Positions 15,754 through 23,888 of a DNA stretch of 27,438 bases are shown in pieces; within the stretch, counting starts at the first letter, position 1; the number at the start of each line of letters is the position of its first letter. The stretch is from Candidatus Poseidoniales archaeon (GTDB lineage Archaea > Thermoplasmatota > Poseidoniia > Poseidoniales > Poseidoniaceae), in NCBI GenBank assembly GCA_012959845.1, contig DUCL01000092.1, positions 1 to 27,438 on the forward strand, given 5' to 3'. Under the pieces are notes generated by a model, which did no database searches, was not told the DNA's origin, and worked only from the letters and a program-made list of their open reading frames with translations. Both the position numbers and the translations under genes were made by a program.

Positions 15754-17147
15754 GTACTATGGCATCAGGAGCATTGTTTCTTTTAGGAATTGGATTATTT
15801 GTAGCAGTTGTAATGGGGACAATCTATATCGCAACATCAAGATATAAGTTGGCACCATCTGACAAGATTTTGGTTGTATATGGTAATGTAAAGACTGGTG
15901 GAGCGGCCGCCTGTTACCACGGTGGTGGACGAGTCGTTTGGCCTCTAATCCAGCATTATGCATATTTAGATCTAAAACCTATGACTATTCTAATCAATCT
16001 TGAACACGCACTTTCGTCACAAAATATCCGTGTTACTGTGCCTTCAACATTTACTATTGGTGTGTCGACAGAGCCATCAATTATGTCAAATGCTGCAGAG
16101 CGTTTACTTGGATTAAACCAGCCACAAATTGAAGATATGGCTAAAGAAATTATTTTTGGTCAACTACGTCTTACAGTTGCATCTCTTTCAATTGAAGCAA
16201 TCAATTCAGACAGAGAGGCTTTCTTGCGAGATGTTTCATTAAATGTTGACACTGAACTGCACAAGATTGGACTTTACCTAATCAACGTTAACATCATCGA
16301 TATTACTGATGAATCAGATTATATCAAATCCATCGGTGTTGCTGCTGCTACAGAGGCTATTGCTAAAGCGGATATTGCCCGTTCAACCGCTGAGAGAGAT
16401 GGACGCATTGGTGTATCTAATCAAGAGATGGAAATGAGAACTCAAGTTGCTAATAACGATGCAGAAGCTGTGAAAGGTGAGAAAGATGCTGAAACAATGA
16501 AGCGTATTTACATCAACCAACAAGAAGCACTTGCGGTTGAAGGTGAAAACGTTTCAGCGGCATCTATCGCTCATTACAATGCTGATCTTGCTGAGAAAGA
16601 GGCTGAAGCACTTCAACGTTCAGAAGTTGCAAAGCGTATGGCTCAAGTAAATATTCAGAAGGCTCAATATGAAATGGAAGGAGAAAGACTCCGTGCTGAA
16701 GAAATTGCTCGTGAAGAAATTGCTAAGGAACAAATCGAAATCGCTGCTTCTGCTGAAGCAAGCAGAGAACGCCTAATCGCACAAGGTCAAGCGGATGCTA
16801 TTCTTGCGCGATATAATGCAGAGGCTGCTGGACAACAAGCAGTATTAGAAGCAAAGGCTGTTGGTTACGCACAACTAGTAAAGAGCGCTGGTGGCGACGC
16901 AAAAGCCGCTGCTACCTTGCTAATGGTTGAGAAGATTGAAACATTAGTTGCAAAGCAAACTGAGGCAATATCTAACCTGAAGATTGACAAGATTACTGTT
17001 TGGGATTCTGGTAATGGAGGAGAATCCGGAGGTTCAACTGCGAACTTCATCTCCTCTCTAATCAAGTCTTTACCACCGGTACATGATGTTGCAGCAATGG
17101 CTGGCGTTGACCTTCCAGATTACCTTGGAACTGTCAAAGACGAGTGA
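15750..17147 (+). CDS. Flotillin-like SPFH/band 7 protein
   Basis: Using ATG 15750 the protein has 465 residues. An N-terminal hydrophobic anchor (about 6-29) leads into an SPFH domain (about 30-200, with QNIRVTVPSTFTIGV and LHKIGLYLINVNIIDITD). A long Ala/Glu-rich coiled coil follows (about 205-370, rich in EA, EKEAEA and EEIAREEIAKEQ repeats). The tail contains MVEKIETLVAKQTEAI and a Gly/Ser linker, all typical of flotillin. Flotillins oligomerise on membranes and organise lipid microdomains; in bacteria they act with NfeD, which here is the upstream gene. Alternative in-frame starts are TTG 15738 and ATG 15759. No close downstream gene shares the operon. Confidence 0.93.
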   Translation: MSTMASGALFLLGIGLFVAVVMGTIYIATSRYKLAPSDKILVVYGNVKTGGAAACYHGGGRVVWPLIQHYAYLDLKPMTILINLEHALSSQNIRVTVPSTFTIGVSTEPSIMSNAAERLLGLNQPQIEDMAKEIIFGQLRLTVASLSIEAINSDREAFLRDVSLNVDTELHKIGLYLINVNIIDITDESDYIKSIGVAAATEAIAKADIARSTAERDGRIGVSNQEMEMRTQVANNDAEAVKGEKDAETMKRIYINQQEALAVEGENVSAASIAHYNADLAEKEAEALQRSEVAKRMAQVNIQKAQYEMEGERLRAEEIAREEIAKEQIEIAASAEASRERLIAQGQADAILARYNAEAAGQQAVLEAKAVGYAQLVKSAGGDAKAAATLLMVEKIETLVAKQTEAISNLKIDKITVWDSGNGGESGGSTANFISSLIKSLPPVHDVAAMAGVDLPDYLGTVKDE

Positions 17148-17172
17148 TTTGACTAATTTCAAAGACCCGACA

Positions 17173-17191
17173 AATGGCTATTTCAGCCATT
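17173..17191. repeat. 7-bp perfect inverted repeat between flotillin and fhs
   Basis: AATGGCT-ATTTC-AGCCATT forms a 7-bp stem with a 5-nt loop. It lies 25 bases after the flotillin stop and 45 bases before the fhs ATG. No T tract follows, so a terminator is not clear; it may be an operator or leader hairpin for fhs. Confidence 0.45.
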
Positions 17192-17236
17192 AAATGAAGC
17201 GAGGGATTGAAAGGTGGTTGTGCGCGCAAGCAACAT

Positions 17237-18952
17237 ATGGCTAGTGACTTAGATATTGCAAGAGCTGCGACTCCGGAGCCAATAGAAGCAATTGCTTGGA
17301 AATTAGGCATCTCATCCCACGAATTAACTCCTGTTGGAAATGGAATGGCAAAAATAACCTGGGAGGCTATCTGTGAGAGATTCAATCGCCCTCAAGGAAG
17401 CCTTGTATTAGTTACATCAGTCAATCCAACTCCATTCGGTGAAGGGAAAACTGTCACTACGATTGGATTAACGCAGGCGTTATGTGCAATTGGCTCTAAA
17501 GCCACATGTGTAGTTCGCGAACCATCTATGGGTCCAGTGTTCGGAATCAAAGGTGGGGCTGCTGGTGGCGGACATTCTCAAGTATTGCCAATGGAAGATA
17601 TCAATCTCCATTTCACTGGTGATATGCATGCGATTACATCTACTCACAACTTGCTGAGTGCATTGATTGACAATCATCTGAAATTTGGTAATGATTGCAA
17701 AATAGATACTGAGCGAATTGGTTGGCCTCGAGTCATTGATATGAATGATAGGTCTCTACGCCAAATAGTAGTTGGATTAGGCACTGCAGCAAATGGAAAT
17801 GTACGACAAGACCGTTTTGATATTACTGCTGCAAGTGAAGTGATGGCTATTTTGGTATTAGCAAGTGACTATGCAGATCTTCGTAGAAGACTTGGTGAGA
17901 TAGTAATCGGTCCTTCATTTGAAGGAAATCCTGTCAAGGCTGAAGATATTGGTGCTGCCGGTGCCATGGCATTATTATTGAGAAATGCATTTCTGCCAAA
18001 TCTTGTGCAAACCTTAGAAGGAAATCCTGCATTTATTCATGGCGGTCCCTTCGCAAATATCGCCCATGGCAATTCCAGTATTATCGCTGATAGAATCGCT
18101 CTTGGAGCGGCGGATATTGTTGTCACTGAAGCCGGTTTTGGTTCCGACATGGGTGCTGAAAAATTCATGCATATCAAAGCCGCCAATTCTGGTAAGGCTC
18201 CAGACTGTGTTGTGATGAATGTCACTATTCGTTCGATGAAATTACATGGCGGTGCCTTTGGAGATAAAGGTGGATATCGCCCAACTGCTGAAGAATTGGC
18301 TGCTGAAAATGTTGAGGCCGTGGTGGCGGGTGCAACTGGTAATCTAGATAGGCATATCAAAAATATGGCTGGTTTTGGAATGCCGGTTATTGTTTCAATC
18401 AATCGCTTTTCTACAGATACTGATGCGGAACTTGCTGCATTGGATGAAGCCGCTAGAGCAAGTGGAGCAACTGCTGTCAAAATCTGTGAAGTTCACGCAA
18501 AGGGAGGAGCGGGAGGTGAAGAACTTGCAAGGGCTGTCGTCTCTGCAGTTCAAGACCATGTTGCTGCTGGAAGACCATTCACTCCTCTGTTCATGCCCGA
18601 TGCAACCATTAGAGAAAAGATTGATTCAATCGCAACAAGAATCTACAAAGCAGAAAGAGTACGAATTGAGGCTTCTGCTGCAAAACAATTAGCACAGATT
18701 GAGAAATGGGGATATGGTACACTTCCAGTCTGTATGGCAAAAACACAATATTCATTCTCACACGATCCAAACCTTCTGGGTTCACCTTCAGGATTTACCA
18801 TACCGATTAAGGAATTCCGCCTAAATGCTGGTGCAGGATTTGTCGTTGCGATTTGTGGAAATATGATGACGATGCCAGGATTACCTAAGCGCCCTGCTGC
18901 CCTCGACATGGACATGGATGAGAACGGCAACTTAATCGGCGTATTTGGGTGA
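17237..18952 (+). CDS. fhs: Formate--tetrahydrofolate ligase
   Basis: This cytoplasmic enzyme makes 10-formyl-tetrahydrofolate from formate, THF and ATP. From ATG 17237 it has 571 residues, close to the usual 555-560. Diagnostic motifs are the ATP loop NPTPFGEGKTVTTIGL (63-78), VREPSMGPVFGIKGGAAGGG, EDINLHFTGD, FVTEAGFGSDMGAEKF-type text (read here as VVTEAGFGSDMGAEKF), and the C-terminal MTMPGLPKRPAALDMD. All key regions look intact. An upstream in-frame TTG at 17207 with a nearby GGTGG would add 10 residues (MKGGCARKQH). Pelota begins one base after the fhs stop, so the two are co-transcribed. Fhs has a patchy distribution in archaea; lateral acquisition is possible but base composition looks like the neighbours. 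Confidence 0.96.
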   Translation: MASDLDIARAATPEPIEAIAWKLGISSHELTPVGNGMAKITWEAICERFNRPQGSLVLVTSVNPTPFGEGKTVTTIGLTQALCAIGSKATCVVREPSMGPVFGIKGGAAGGGHSQVLPMEDINLHFTGDMHAITSTHNLLSALIDNHLKFGNDCKIDTERIGWPRVIDMNDRSLRQIVVGLGTAANGNVRQDRFDITAASEVMAILVLASDYADLRRRLGEIVIGPSFEGNPVKAEDIGAAGAMALLLRNAFLPNLVQTLEGNPAFIHGGPFANIAHGNSSIIADRIALGAADIVVTEAGFGSDMGAEKFMHIKAANSGKAPDCVVMNVTIRSMKLHGGAFGDKGGYRPTAEELAAENVEAVVAGATGNLDRHIKNMAGFGMPVIVSINRFSTDTDAELAALDEAARASGATAVKICEVHAKGGAGGEELARAVVSAVQDHVAAGRPFTPLFMPDATIREKIDSIATRIYKAERVRIEASAAKQLAQIEKWGYGTLPVCMAKTQYSFSHDPNLLGSPSGFTIPIKEFRLNAGAGFVVAICGNMMTMPGLPKRPAALDMDMDENGNLIGVFG

Positions 18953-18953
18953 A

Positions 18954-20021
18954 ATGATGAAGATTGTCAAGCGTCAACAAATGTTGTGGAGAATTCGAAT
19001 AGAATCTCAAGATGACTTATGGTCTATCGCACGATTAGCGCGCAAAGGCATGTCAGTGGCAATGCTCGGTGAAAGAAGAGACCAAACTACTGTAGGAGAA
19101 ACAGGTGGACGAGCAAAGTCTGCTGAAAGAAAAAAAATGTGGATTCAATTGCGGATTGAATCAACAGAGTATCAAACATTTTCAGACACATTAAGAATTC
19201 ATGGCATAATTGAAGAGGCTCAATTTGATTTGGGATTGCATCACACTCACATTGTCGGAGTAAAGGACGAAATAGAAATCACATCTCTTACTCCCTTTGA
19301 TGCGACTGATATTGACTTATTAGTCCAAAGTGAAAAAGCCAGTAAAGCAGTTCAAGTCGCTCTACTTGTTGTTGAAAATGACGAAATGATTCTGTATTTT
19401 ATTACTGGAAGAGGGTTACGTGAAAGTGCTATGTGGACAATGCGTGGAGGAGGTAAACGTGGAGATTTGAAGACAACTTCTAGCGTGGCTTCATCCTTTA
19501 GAAAAAGTGTAATTTCCGCTATATCTTCTCAGTTAAATGATGAGATTCCACTGATTTTGTGCGGACCTGGCCATGCAAAGGACGTATTACTACCTGAACT
19601 AAGAGATAATGGTCATAGTAGATTCATTAAATCAGTCGCCACTTCAATGGGAGGTCGCTCAGCCGCTAATGAAGTGATAAGAGATGGTTTGGCTGAAGAT
19701 TTACTTGGTGAGCATGCAATATCAAAAGAAGTAAAACTGTTAGAAGAAGCATGGACAAGGCTATCCACAACCGGCACCGTAGCCTATGGCAAGGAACAGT
19801 TGGATAGAGCATTGAGTGAAGGGGCGATAGAAACATTACTCATAACTGCAGATTTACTGAGAAATGAAGAAGATACTATTGCTGGGAAATCATGGCCGAT
19901 ATGGTGTAGAGGTCTTTCTAAAATTTCTGCAACACTAGTTCAATGTTCAACCGACCATGATTCAGGCCAACAATTGCTAGGAATGGGTGGAGTTGTTGCC
20001 CTGCTACGTTACAAAATGTAA
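18954..20021 (+). CDS. pelA: Pelota (Dom34) ribosome rescue factor
   Basis: Archaeal Pelota binds stalled ribosomes with aEF1A or ABCE1 and splits them; it is an eRF1 paralogue lacking the GGQ motif. The 355-residue product shows the Sm-like N-terminal domain (about 1-130, with LWSIARLARKGM and RKKMWIQLRIE), the central domain (about 130-260, AVQVALLVVENDEMILYFI, ILCGPGHAKD) and the C-terminal domain (about 265-355, AYGKEQLDRALSEGAIETLL, SDHDSGQQLLGMGG-type end read as STDHDSGQQLLGMGG). The start could be ATG 18954, ATG 18957 or a TTG at 18945 that overlaps fhs; the first is one base past the fhs stop. The coupling to fhs is tight, probably translational. Confidence 0.95.
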   Translation: MMKIVKRQQMLWRIRIESQDDLWSIARLARKGMSVAMLGERRDQTTVGETGGRAKSAERKKMWIQLRIESTEYQTFSDTLRIHGIIEEAQFDLGLHHTHIVGVKDEIEITSLTPFDATDIDLLVQSEKASKAVQVALLVVENDEMILYFITGRGLRESAMWTMRGGGKRGDLKTTSSVASSFRKSVISAISSQLNDEIPLILCGPGHAKDVLLPELRDNGHSRFIKSVATSMGGRSAANEVIRDGLAEDLLGEHAISKEVKLLEEAWTRLSTTGTVAYGKEQLDRALSEGAIETLLITADLLRNEEDTIAGKSWPIWCRGLSKISATLVQCSTDHDSGQQLLGMGGVVALLRYKM

Positions 20022-20037
20022 AACGGGAGTATTTACG

Positions 20038-20355
20038 ATGGAAGATAAAAACTCTTTCAAATTCGCGTGGTTTAGTCAATTCAAGGATATTCCTCGCGAC
20101 GAACTTCGCCAATCATTGCGAGGGTTGCGTTGGGTATTACTCAACGCTGAAGATTTGCCGAATGCAACGGCTGTTTGGATGTTTGCAGAACTTGATGGGT
20201 TTTTTATCGCTCTAGACCATAGAGGGAGTGAATATTCTTCAGGCGTTCACAACAGAGCCATCCACTTGCTATTAATTGATGAACAACAGGAAATACGTGG
20301 AATTTCAAAGATTATTTGTGCCGCAACTGACTCAATTGAAAATCATCTTTGGTAA
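20038..20355 (+). CDS. Small conserved-looking protein of unknown function, 105 residues
   Basis: The ATG at 20038 follows an ACGGGAG ribosome binding site at normal spacing and comes 16 bases after the pelota stop, so this is likely the last gene of the fhs-pelota unit. The product is soluble, acidic to neutral, rich in aromatic residues, with alternating hydrophobic stretches (LRWVLLNAEDL, AVWMFAELDGFFIALD, HLLLIDEQQEIRGISKIIC) that suggest an alpha/beta fold. No TM segment or signal peptide is present. I do not recognise the family. It ends 18 bases before the tRNA-Val gene on the opposite strand. Confidence 0.65.
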   Translation: MEDKNSFKFAWFSQFKDIPRDELRQSLRGLRWVLLNAEDLPNATAVWMFAELDGFFIALDHRGSEYSSGVHNRAIHLLLIDEQQEIRGISKIICAATDSIENHLW

Positions 20356-20373
20356 AATACCAATCTTCAAAGG

Positions 20374-20447
20374 TGGGCTCGAGGGGATTCGAACCCCCGA
20401 TCAACGCCGTGTAAAGGCGCTGTCATAACCAGCTAGACCACGAACCC
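20374..20447 (-). tRNA. tRNA-Val (anticodon TAC)
   Basis: The minus strand folds as a complete cloverleaf of 74 nt. Acceptor GGGTTCG pairs with CGAGCCC, the anticodon arm is GCGCC-TTTACAC-GGCGT with anticodon TAC (reading GTA), and the T arm is GGGGG-TTCGAAT-CCCCT. The discriminator is A and CCA is not encoded, unlike tRNA-Met in this window. No intron is present. It lies between converging plus-strand genes and must have its own promoter in 20448-20530. Confidence 0.93.
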
Positions 20448-20530
20448 GTGCTCCGACCCTATGGCAAGGGGTTTTTCAATTAACCGCATAGCCACTAACC
20501 TCAAAACCATTCAGCGCTAGCCCCGTATAT

Positions 20531-21226
20531 ATGGATGAAGATGTCCAAGCGACTGCAGCGAGGTTAGTTCGTCGCCTAAAAGAAGGAAATCACACTATTA
20601 CTGTGGCGGAATCTTGTACTGGTGGTTTGCTTGCCAGTGCATTTACCGACATTGCTGGTGCAAGTCAGTGGTTTCGCCAGTCTTGGGTGACATATTCCAA
20701 TGATGCTAAGATAAAGGAACTCGGAGTAACAGAAGAGGCATTGAAAAGAAGAGGTGCAGTTTCAGCAGAAGTTGCAATCCAAATGGCTCAAGGCGCTCGG
20801 ATTAAGGCGGATGCGAGTATTGCACTATCTATCACAGGAATTGCTGGACCAAATCATGATGGAAGCAAGAAAAAAATCGGTACAGTGTATGTTGGAATAG
20901 CATCGGAAAATTGGGCCAATTCTGACATTACTGAAATCGGAGGTAATCGCGCAGAAAATAAAATTGCCTTCGTTCATTTCGCATTGCTAACAGCAATCAA
21001 ATATTGGGACAAGGCAATGGCTGATGCAGAAGTCGCAAGAAAGGAAGAAGAGGCAAGAATTGCTGCGGAAGATAATGCCAAACTGATGTTCGAAGAAGAA
21101 AGAGCAAAGCGTGAGGCAGAGGCAAAAGAAAGTGACCCTTGGCAAGAAGATGCGCAGGGTGGAAATGAAAAATCATCACGCTCAAAAGAAAGTATGAGTA
21201 ACGAAATCAATTGGGATAAAGAGTAG
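20531..21226 (+). CDS. pncC: PncC/CinA C-terminal-type nicotinamide-nucleotide amidase with a charged C-terminal tail
   Basis: The first 160 residues are the CinA C-terminal domain, which deamidates NMN to nicotinate mononucleotide in NAD recycling. Motifs are VAESCTGGLLASAF (25-38, with the catalytic Ser28 region), WVTYSNDAKIKELGV (52-66), GAVSAEVAIQMAQGAR (75-90), and SITGIAGPNHDG (100-111). It lacks the N-terminal MoaB-like CinA domain. Residues about 161-231 are an added tail, strongly charged and Ala/Glu/Lys-rich (likely helical, perhaps coiled coil) and then Ser/Glu-rich and disordered. The tail is not part of the usual family of about 160-170 residues. The ATG is preceded by TATAT directly, with no clear ribosome binding site. 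Confidence 0.88.
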   Translation: MDEDVQATAARLVRRLKEGNHTITVAESCTGGLLASAFTDIAGASQWFRQSWVTYSNDAKIKELGVTEEALKRRGAVSAEVAIQMAQGARIKADASIALSITGIAGPNHDGSKKKIGTVYVGIASENWANSDITEIGGNRAENKIAFVHFALLTAIKYWDKAMADAEVARKEEEARIAAEDNAKLMFEEERAKREAEAKESDPWQEDAQGGNEKSSRSKESMSNEINWDKE

Positions 21227-21275
21227 AATTGTATACTCGTTATTATGAAATTGTAGTATCCTTGTCGCACTGCTT

Positions 21276-22940
21276 ATGTGTATCCGCTGTCACCTTCGTC
21301 TTATGGGTGGCGATGCAGCAGATATCTGGCAGCATTTGGCCAGTCGCAAAATAATGTTATTTCAATCAATGAAGCAGGCTGTTCAAGAACTTGAAGACCC
21401 ATATGCTGTGTTTTCATTTGCTCAAGAAATAGGCTTTGAATCGGGACTATTGACTCAAGAGATTTTGGATAAAATGGTTACAGCCTACAATTCTTCTCAA
21501 GGTAATCAAATAGCAATAGAGGAAAAGGAGACTCCAACAAAACCGCATATCAAAGAAGAAACCATCGCCAATACCTCTGCAAATGAACTGGGGAGAACGA
21601 TTGCACCAATTGCACAGCATGAGCCTTTTGATGTCCGCTTTCGTAACAACTTACCCGATTGGAGCGTAAATGACTTTAGCGAAAATGCAAGTGATGCTGC
21701 GAGCGAAATCAAAGTTCATTATGACATCACTGGAAACTCGGTTACTGAAGGAAAAATGTCCGATATTAACTCATGTTTTTCTGACCGATTAGAAAAAATT
21801 AGAAAAATGATAATTGCAAATTCAAACCTACCAAAACCACCACAGGAAATAGCAAGACTGAATTCTGAATATTCCCGCTATCAGGGATATGAAAATACAG
21901 TGGTTGCAATCGGTTTGGTAAACGACCCACGCTATACAAAAAATGGCCACTTAATGTGGGGTATTGAAGATGTTACTGGAGAAATGACTTGTCTACTAAC
22001 CAAGCGGCAAGGAGATGATAGAGATAGAGCGCAGGAAATGATTCTTGAATCTGGGCTAATGCCTGATGATGTATTGGGTGTTTCTGGCTCATTTAGCCAA
22101 ACTGGGGATGTATTTTATGTCTCAGATTTGTTTTTCCCGCTAAAACCAAAACATCAGAAATCTAGTTCCGAACATGGAGTTAGCGTAGCATTCATCTCCG
22201 ACATTCATGTCGGTTCAAAGACCTTCTTAGAAGCGCAATGGCACAAAATGGTAAGATGGTTTCACACCGACCCGCTTGCAAAGACAATCAAATATCTCAT
22301 ATTATCAGGAGACTGTGTCGATGGAGTTGGAATTTATCCGGGACAAGATAAAGAATTGGCAATACCTGATTTGTATGGCCAATACACAGAATTTGCCAGA
22401 CTTCTTGAGTTATTACCCGACTGGGTTGAATGTGTAATGTTGCCAGGAAATCACGATGCTGTTCGTCCGGCAGAACCACAACCAACATTTGAGAAGGATA
22501 TTCAACAGGATTATAATTCAACAACATTTGTTGGAAATCCTTGTGACTTTTCTTTGAATGGTGTGCGCGTGTTATCTTACCACGGAAAATCAATTGACGA
22601 TTTCGTTGCTGGTTTGCGAACTGTGACATACTCAGATCCGGTTGAAGCGATGCGACAAATGTTGAGAAGAAGACACCTTGCGCCACAATGGGGAGGCAAA
22701 ACTCCACTTTCTCCTGAACCTGAAGACGGTTTGGTTATCAATGAAGTGCCTGATATTTTTGTTACCGGTCACGTCCATGGTCACGCGTGCGTTGATTTCA
22801 AGGGTACGACATTGATTTGTTCAAGTACATGGCAAGACCAAACTTCATACCAAAGAATGCTTGGTTTCCAGCCGAAACCATGTATGTTAACCATTGTAAA
22901 TCTAAAGAGTCATGCGACTACTGCAATTCCATTTGCATGA
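21276..22940 (+). CDS. polB: DNA polymerase D small subunit (DP1), 3'-5' exonuclease
   Basis: DP1 is the proofreading subunit of the archaeal replicative polymerase PolD. The 554-residue product has an N-terminal helical region (about 1-75), a variable linker (about 75-190), an OB-fold (about 195-290) and a calcineurin-like phosphoesterase domain (about 300-554). All metal-ligand motifs are present: ISDIHVGS, SGDCVDGVGIYPGQ, LPGNHDAVRPAEPQP, SYHGKSIDDF and VTGHVHGH, so the exonuclease is predicted active. The start is uncertain: ATG 21276 gives an N-terminus MCIRCHLRL, while ATG 21303 (MGGDAADIW) looks more natural. The large subunit DP2 is not in the window. It converges with the HAD gene, 12 bases apart. 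Confidence 0.95.
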   Translation: MCIRCHLRLMGGDAADIWQHLASRKIMLFQSMKQAVQELEDPYAVFSFAQEIGFESGLLTQEILDKMVTAYNSSQGNQIAIEEKETPTKPHIKEETIANTSANELGRTIAPIAQHEPFDVRFRNNLPDWSVNDFSENASDAASEIKVHYDITGNSVTEGKMSDINSCFSDRLEKIRKMIIANSNLPKPPQEIARLNSEYSRYQGYENTVVAIGLVNDPRYTKNGHLMWGIEDVTGEMTCLLTKRQGDDRDRAQEMILESGLMPDDVLGVSGSFSQTGDVFYVSDLFFPLKPKHQKSSSEHGVSVAFISDIHVGSKTFLEAQWHKMVRWFHTDPLAKTIKYLILSGDCVDGVGIYPGQDKELAIPDLYGQYTEFARLLELLPDWVECVMLPGNHDAVRPAEPQPTFEKDIQQDYNSTTFVGNPCDFSLNGVRVLSYHGKSIDDFVAGLRTVTYSDPVEAMRQMLRRRHLAPQWGGKTPLSPEPEDGLVINEVPDIFVTGHVHGHACVDFKGTTLICSSTWQDQTSYQRMLGFQPKPCMLTIVNLKSHATTAIPFA

Positions 22941-22952
22941 ACAGTGATAGCG

Positions 22953-23645
22953 CTATTCAAGGCCTAAGAGTGGCCTCAGCAAGCTCAAGTCCTTTTCAGT
23001 CACGATTTCAACACCTGCCTTTTCGAATGCTAATAGCGAAGAATCTCTTGATGGATTGAAGCCAATGAAATTACTACCTTCAATCTGCATACTCAAATCC
23101 ATTTCAGAATCCCCAATCGAAACTACACCAGATGAGATAATACCATTCATCTCGCATAATTTTTTGATTACCTCGCCTTTGCCACCGGCATGCAAACGGC
23201 AAATACCTTCATCTGTTAAGGAGTCGTCATCTGCAAATTCAAAACCATTTGCAATCCAATCATCAACCTTTAGCATCGATGCAATCGTTGAAACAAAAAT
23301 ATCTACACCTGCAGAAACAATTGCTACAAATACTCCGCGTTGCTTCAATTCAGCAACAAGTTCTCTAGCACCAGGCATCAATTTCACACCGGAATATGCC
23401 CTAAACAGGTCATCCTTGAATATCGGGTTTTGCTTGTTCTTCCATAATTGTATATCAGAGCGCATAAACTCAACATCACTCAATTCACCATCGATAAAAT
23501 GTTGCAAATTTTTAGCATTATCAGTTCCGAAATGATCGTGAAGAGTTCTCCATGACGAGACTGCATCAACCAAGACTCCATCACAATCAAAAACAACACA
23601 GGCAGGTAATTTCGCCTCAACTGAATTGCTAGGACCCGTTACCAT
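22953..23645 (-). CDS. HAD-superfamily phosphatase, phosphoserine-phosphatase-like
   Basis: From ATG 23645 the protein has 230 residues. The HAD motifs are FDCDGVLVD (19-27, nucleophile Asp20 and general acid Asp22), motif II FVAIVSAGVD, a motif III Lys in GGKGEVIKKL, and motif IV IGDSEMDLSM. A cap of helices lies between motifs I and II (about 35-95), as in the SerB-like subgroup. Substrate is unknown; phosphoserine is one candidate. The start is supported by GGAGAG just upstream on the minus strand. A GTG at 23717 would add 24 residues of no recognisable kind. It is separated from the upstream giant surface protein gene by a strong terminator. Confidence 0.88.
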   Translation of the reverse strand: MVTGPSNSVEAKLPACVVFDCDGVLVDAVSSWRTLHDHFGTDNAKNLQHFIDGELSDVEFMRSDIQLWKNKQNPIFKDDLFRAYSGVKLMPGARELVAELKQRGVFVAIVSAGVDIFVSTIASMLKVDDWIANGFEFADDDSLTDEGICRLHAGGKGEVIKKLCEMNGIISSGVVSIGDSEMDLSMQIEGSNFIGFNPSRDSSLLAFEKAGVEIVTEKDLSLLRPLLGLE

Positions 23646-23729
23646 GTGTCTCTCCAATACCTCACAGGAGGACTCTTGTTTGAAAGGCTTCGCAACAATT
23701 GAGATAGAACTCAGCACAGGTTACTGAAA

Positions 23730-23773
23730 GAAAAAAAGGGGAAGCGAAAAACTGGAGGGGTTCAAAGAACCCC
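23730..23773 (-). terminator. Strong hairpin plus T-tract terminator of the giant surface protein gene
   Basis: On the minus strand a perfect 7-bp stem GGGGTTC-TTT-GAACCCC (23757-23773) is followed by TTTTT and then by an 8-base T tract (23730-23737). This is the classic hairpin/oligo-T arrangement and lies about 120 bases after the stop at 23889. It separates that gene from the HAD gene downstream. Confidence 0.75.
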
Positions 23774-23794
23774 AACCAGCGTTCGCATCGTCTC

Positions 23795-23817
23795 AACCGT
23801 CTCCGCAGAGTACGGTT
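23795..23817. repeat. Inverted repeat in the 3' flank of the giant surface protein gene
   Basis: AACCGT (23795-23800) and ACGGTT (23812-23817) form a 6-bp stem around an 11-nt loop. It is the middle of three hairpins between 23733 and 23854. It may be part of a structured 3' UTR or a small RNA. Confidence 0.4.
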
Positions 23818-23838
23818 TTCTCGAAAAGCAAGAGGGCA

Positions 23839-23854
23839 GAGGGCCGCAGCCCTC
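23839..23854. repeat. GC-rich 6-bp hairpin in the 3' flank
   Basis: GAGGGC-CGCA-GCCCTC forms a compact hairpin with a 4-nt loop. A second GAGGGC at 23832-23837 could pair with the same 3' strand, so two alternative folds are possible. It lies 35 bases beyond the stop codon of the giant surface gene. Confidence 0.5.
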
Positions 23855-23888
23855 CAACCCTAATGCGTCCTTTTGCACTTACCTAAGT

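Noticed and set aside
15738..15760. Frameshift or assembly error at the flotillin start
   Set aside because: The flotillin frame is complete from its hydrophobic anchor onward; the short upstream frame can be explained without an error, although this cannot be excluded.
18037..18480. 147-codon minus-strand frame inside fhs
   Set aside because: It is the antisense shadow of a strongly conserved enzyme; the Ala/Ser/Pro-rich product is typical of such shadows.
22297..22707. 136-codon minus-strand frame inside the PolD small subunit gene
   Set aside because: It is antisense to the catalytic phosphoesterase motifs of DP1, which are intact.
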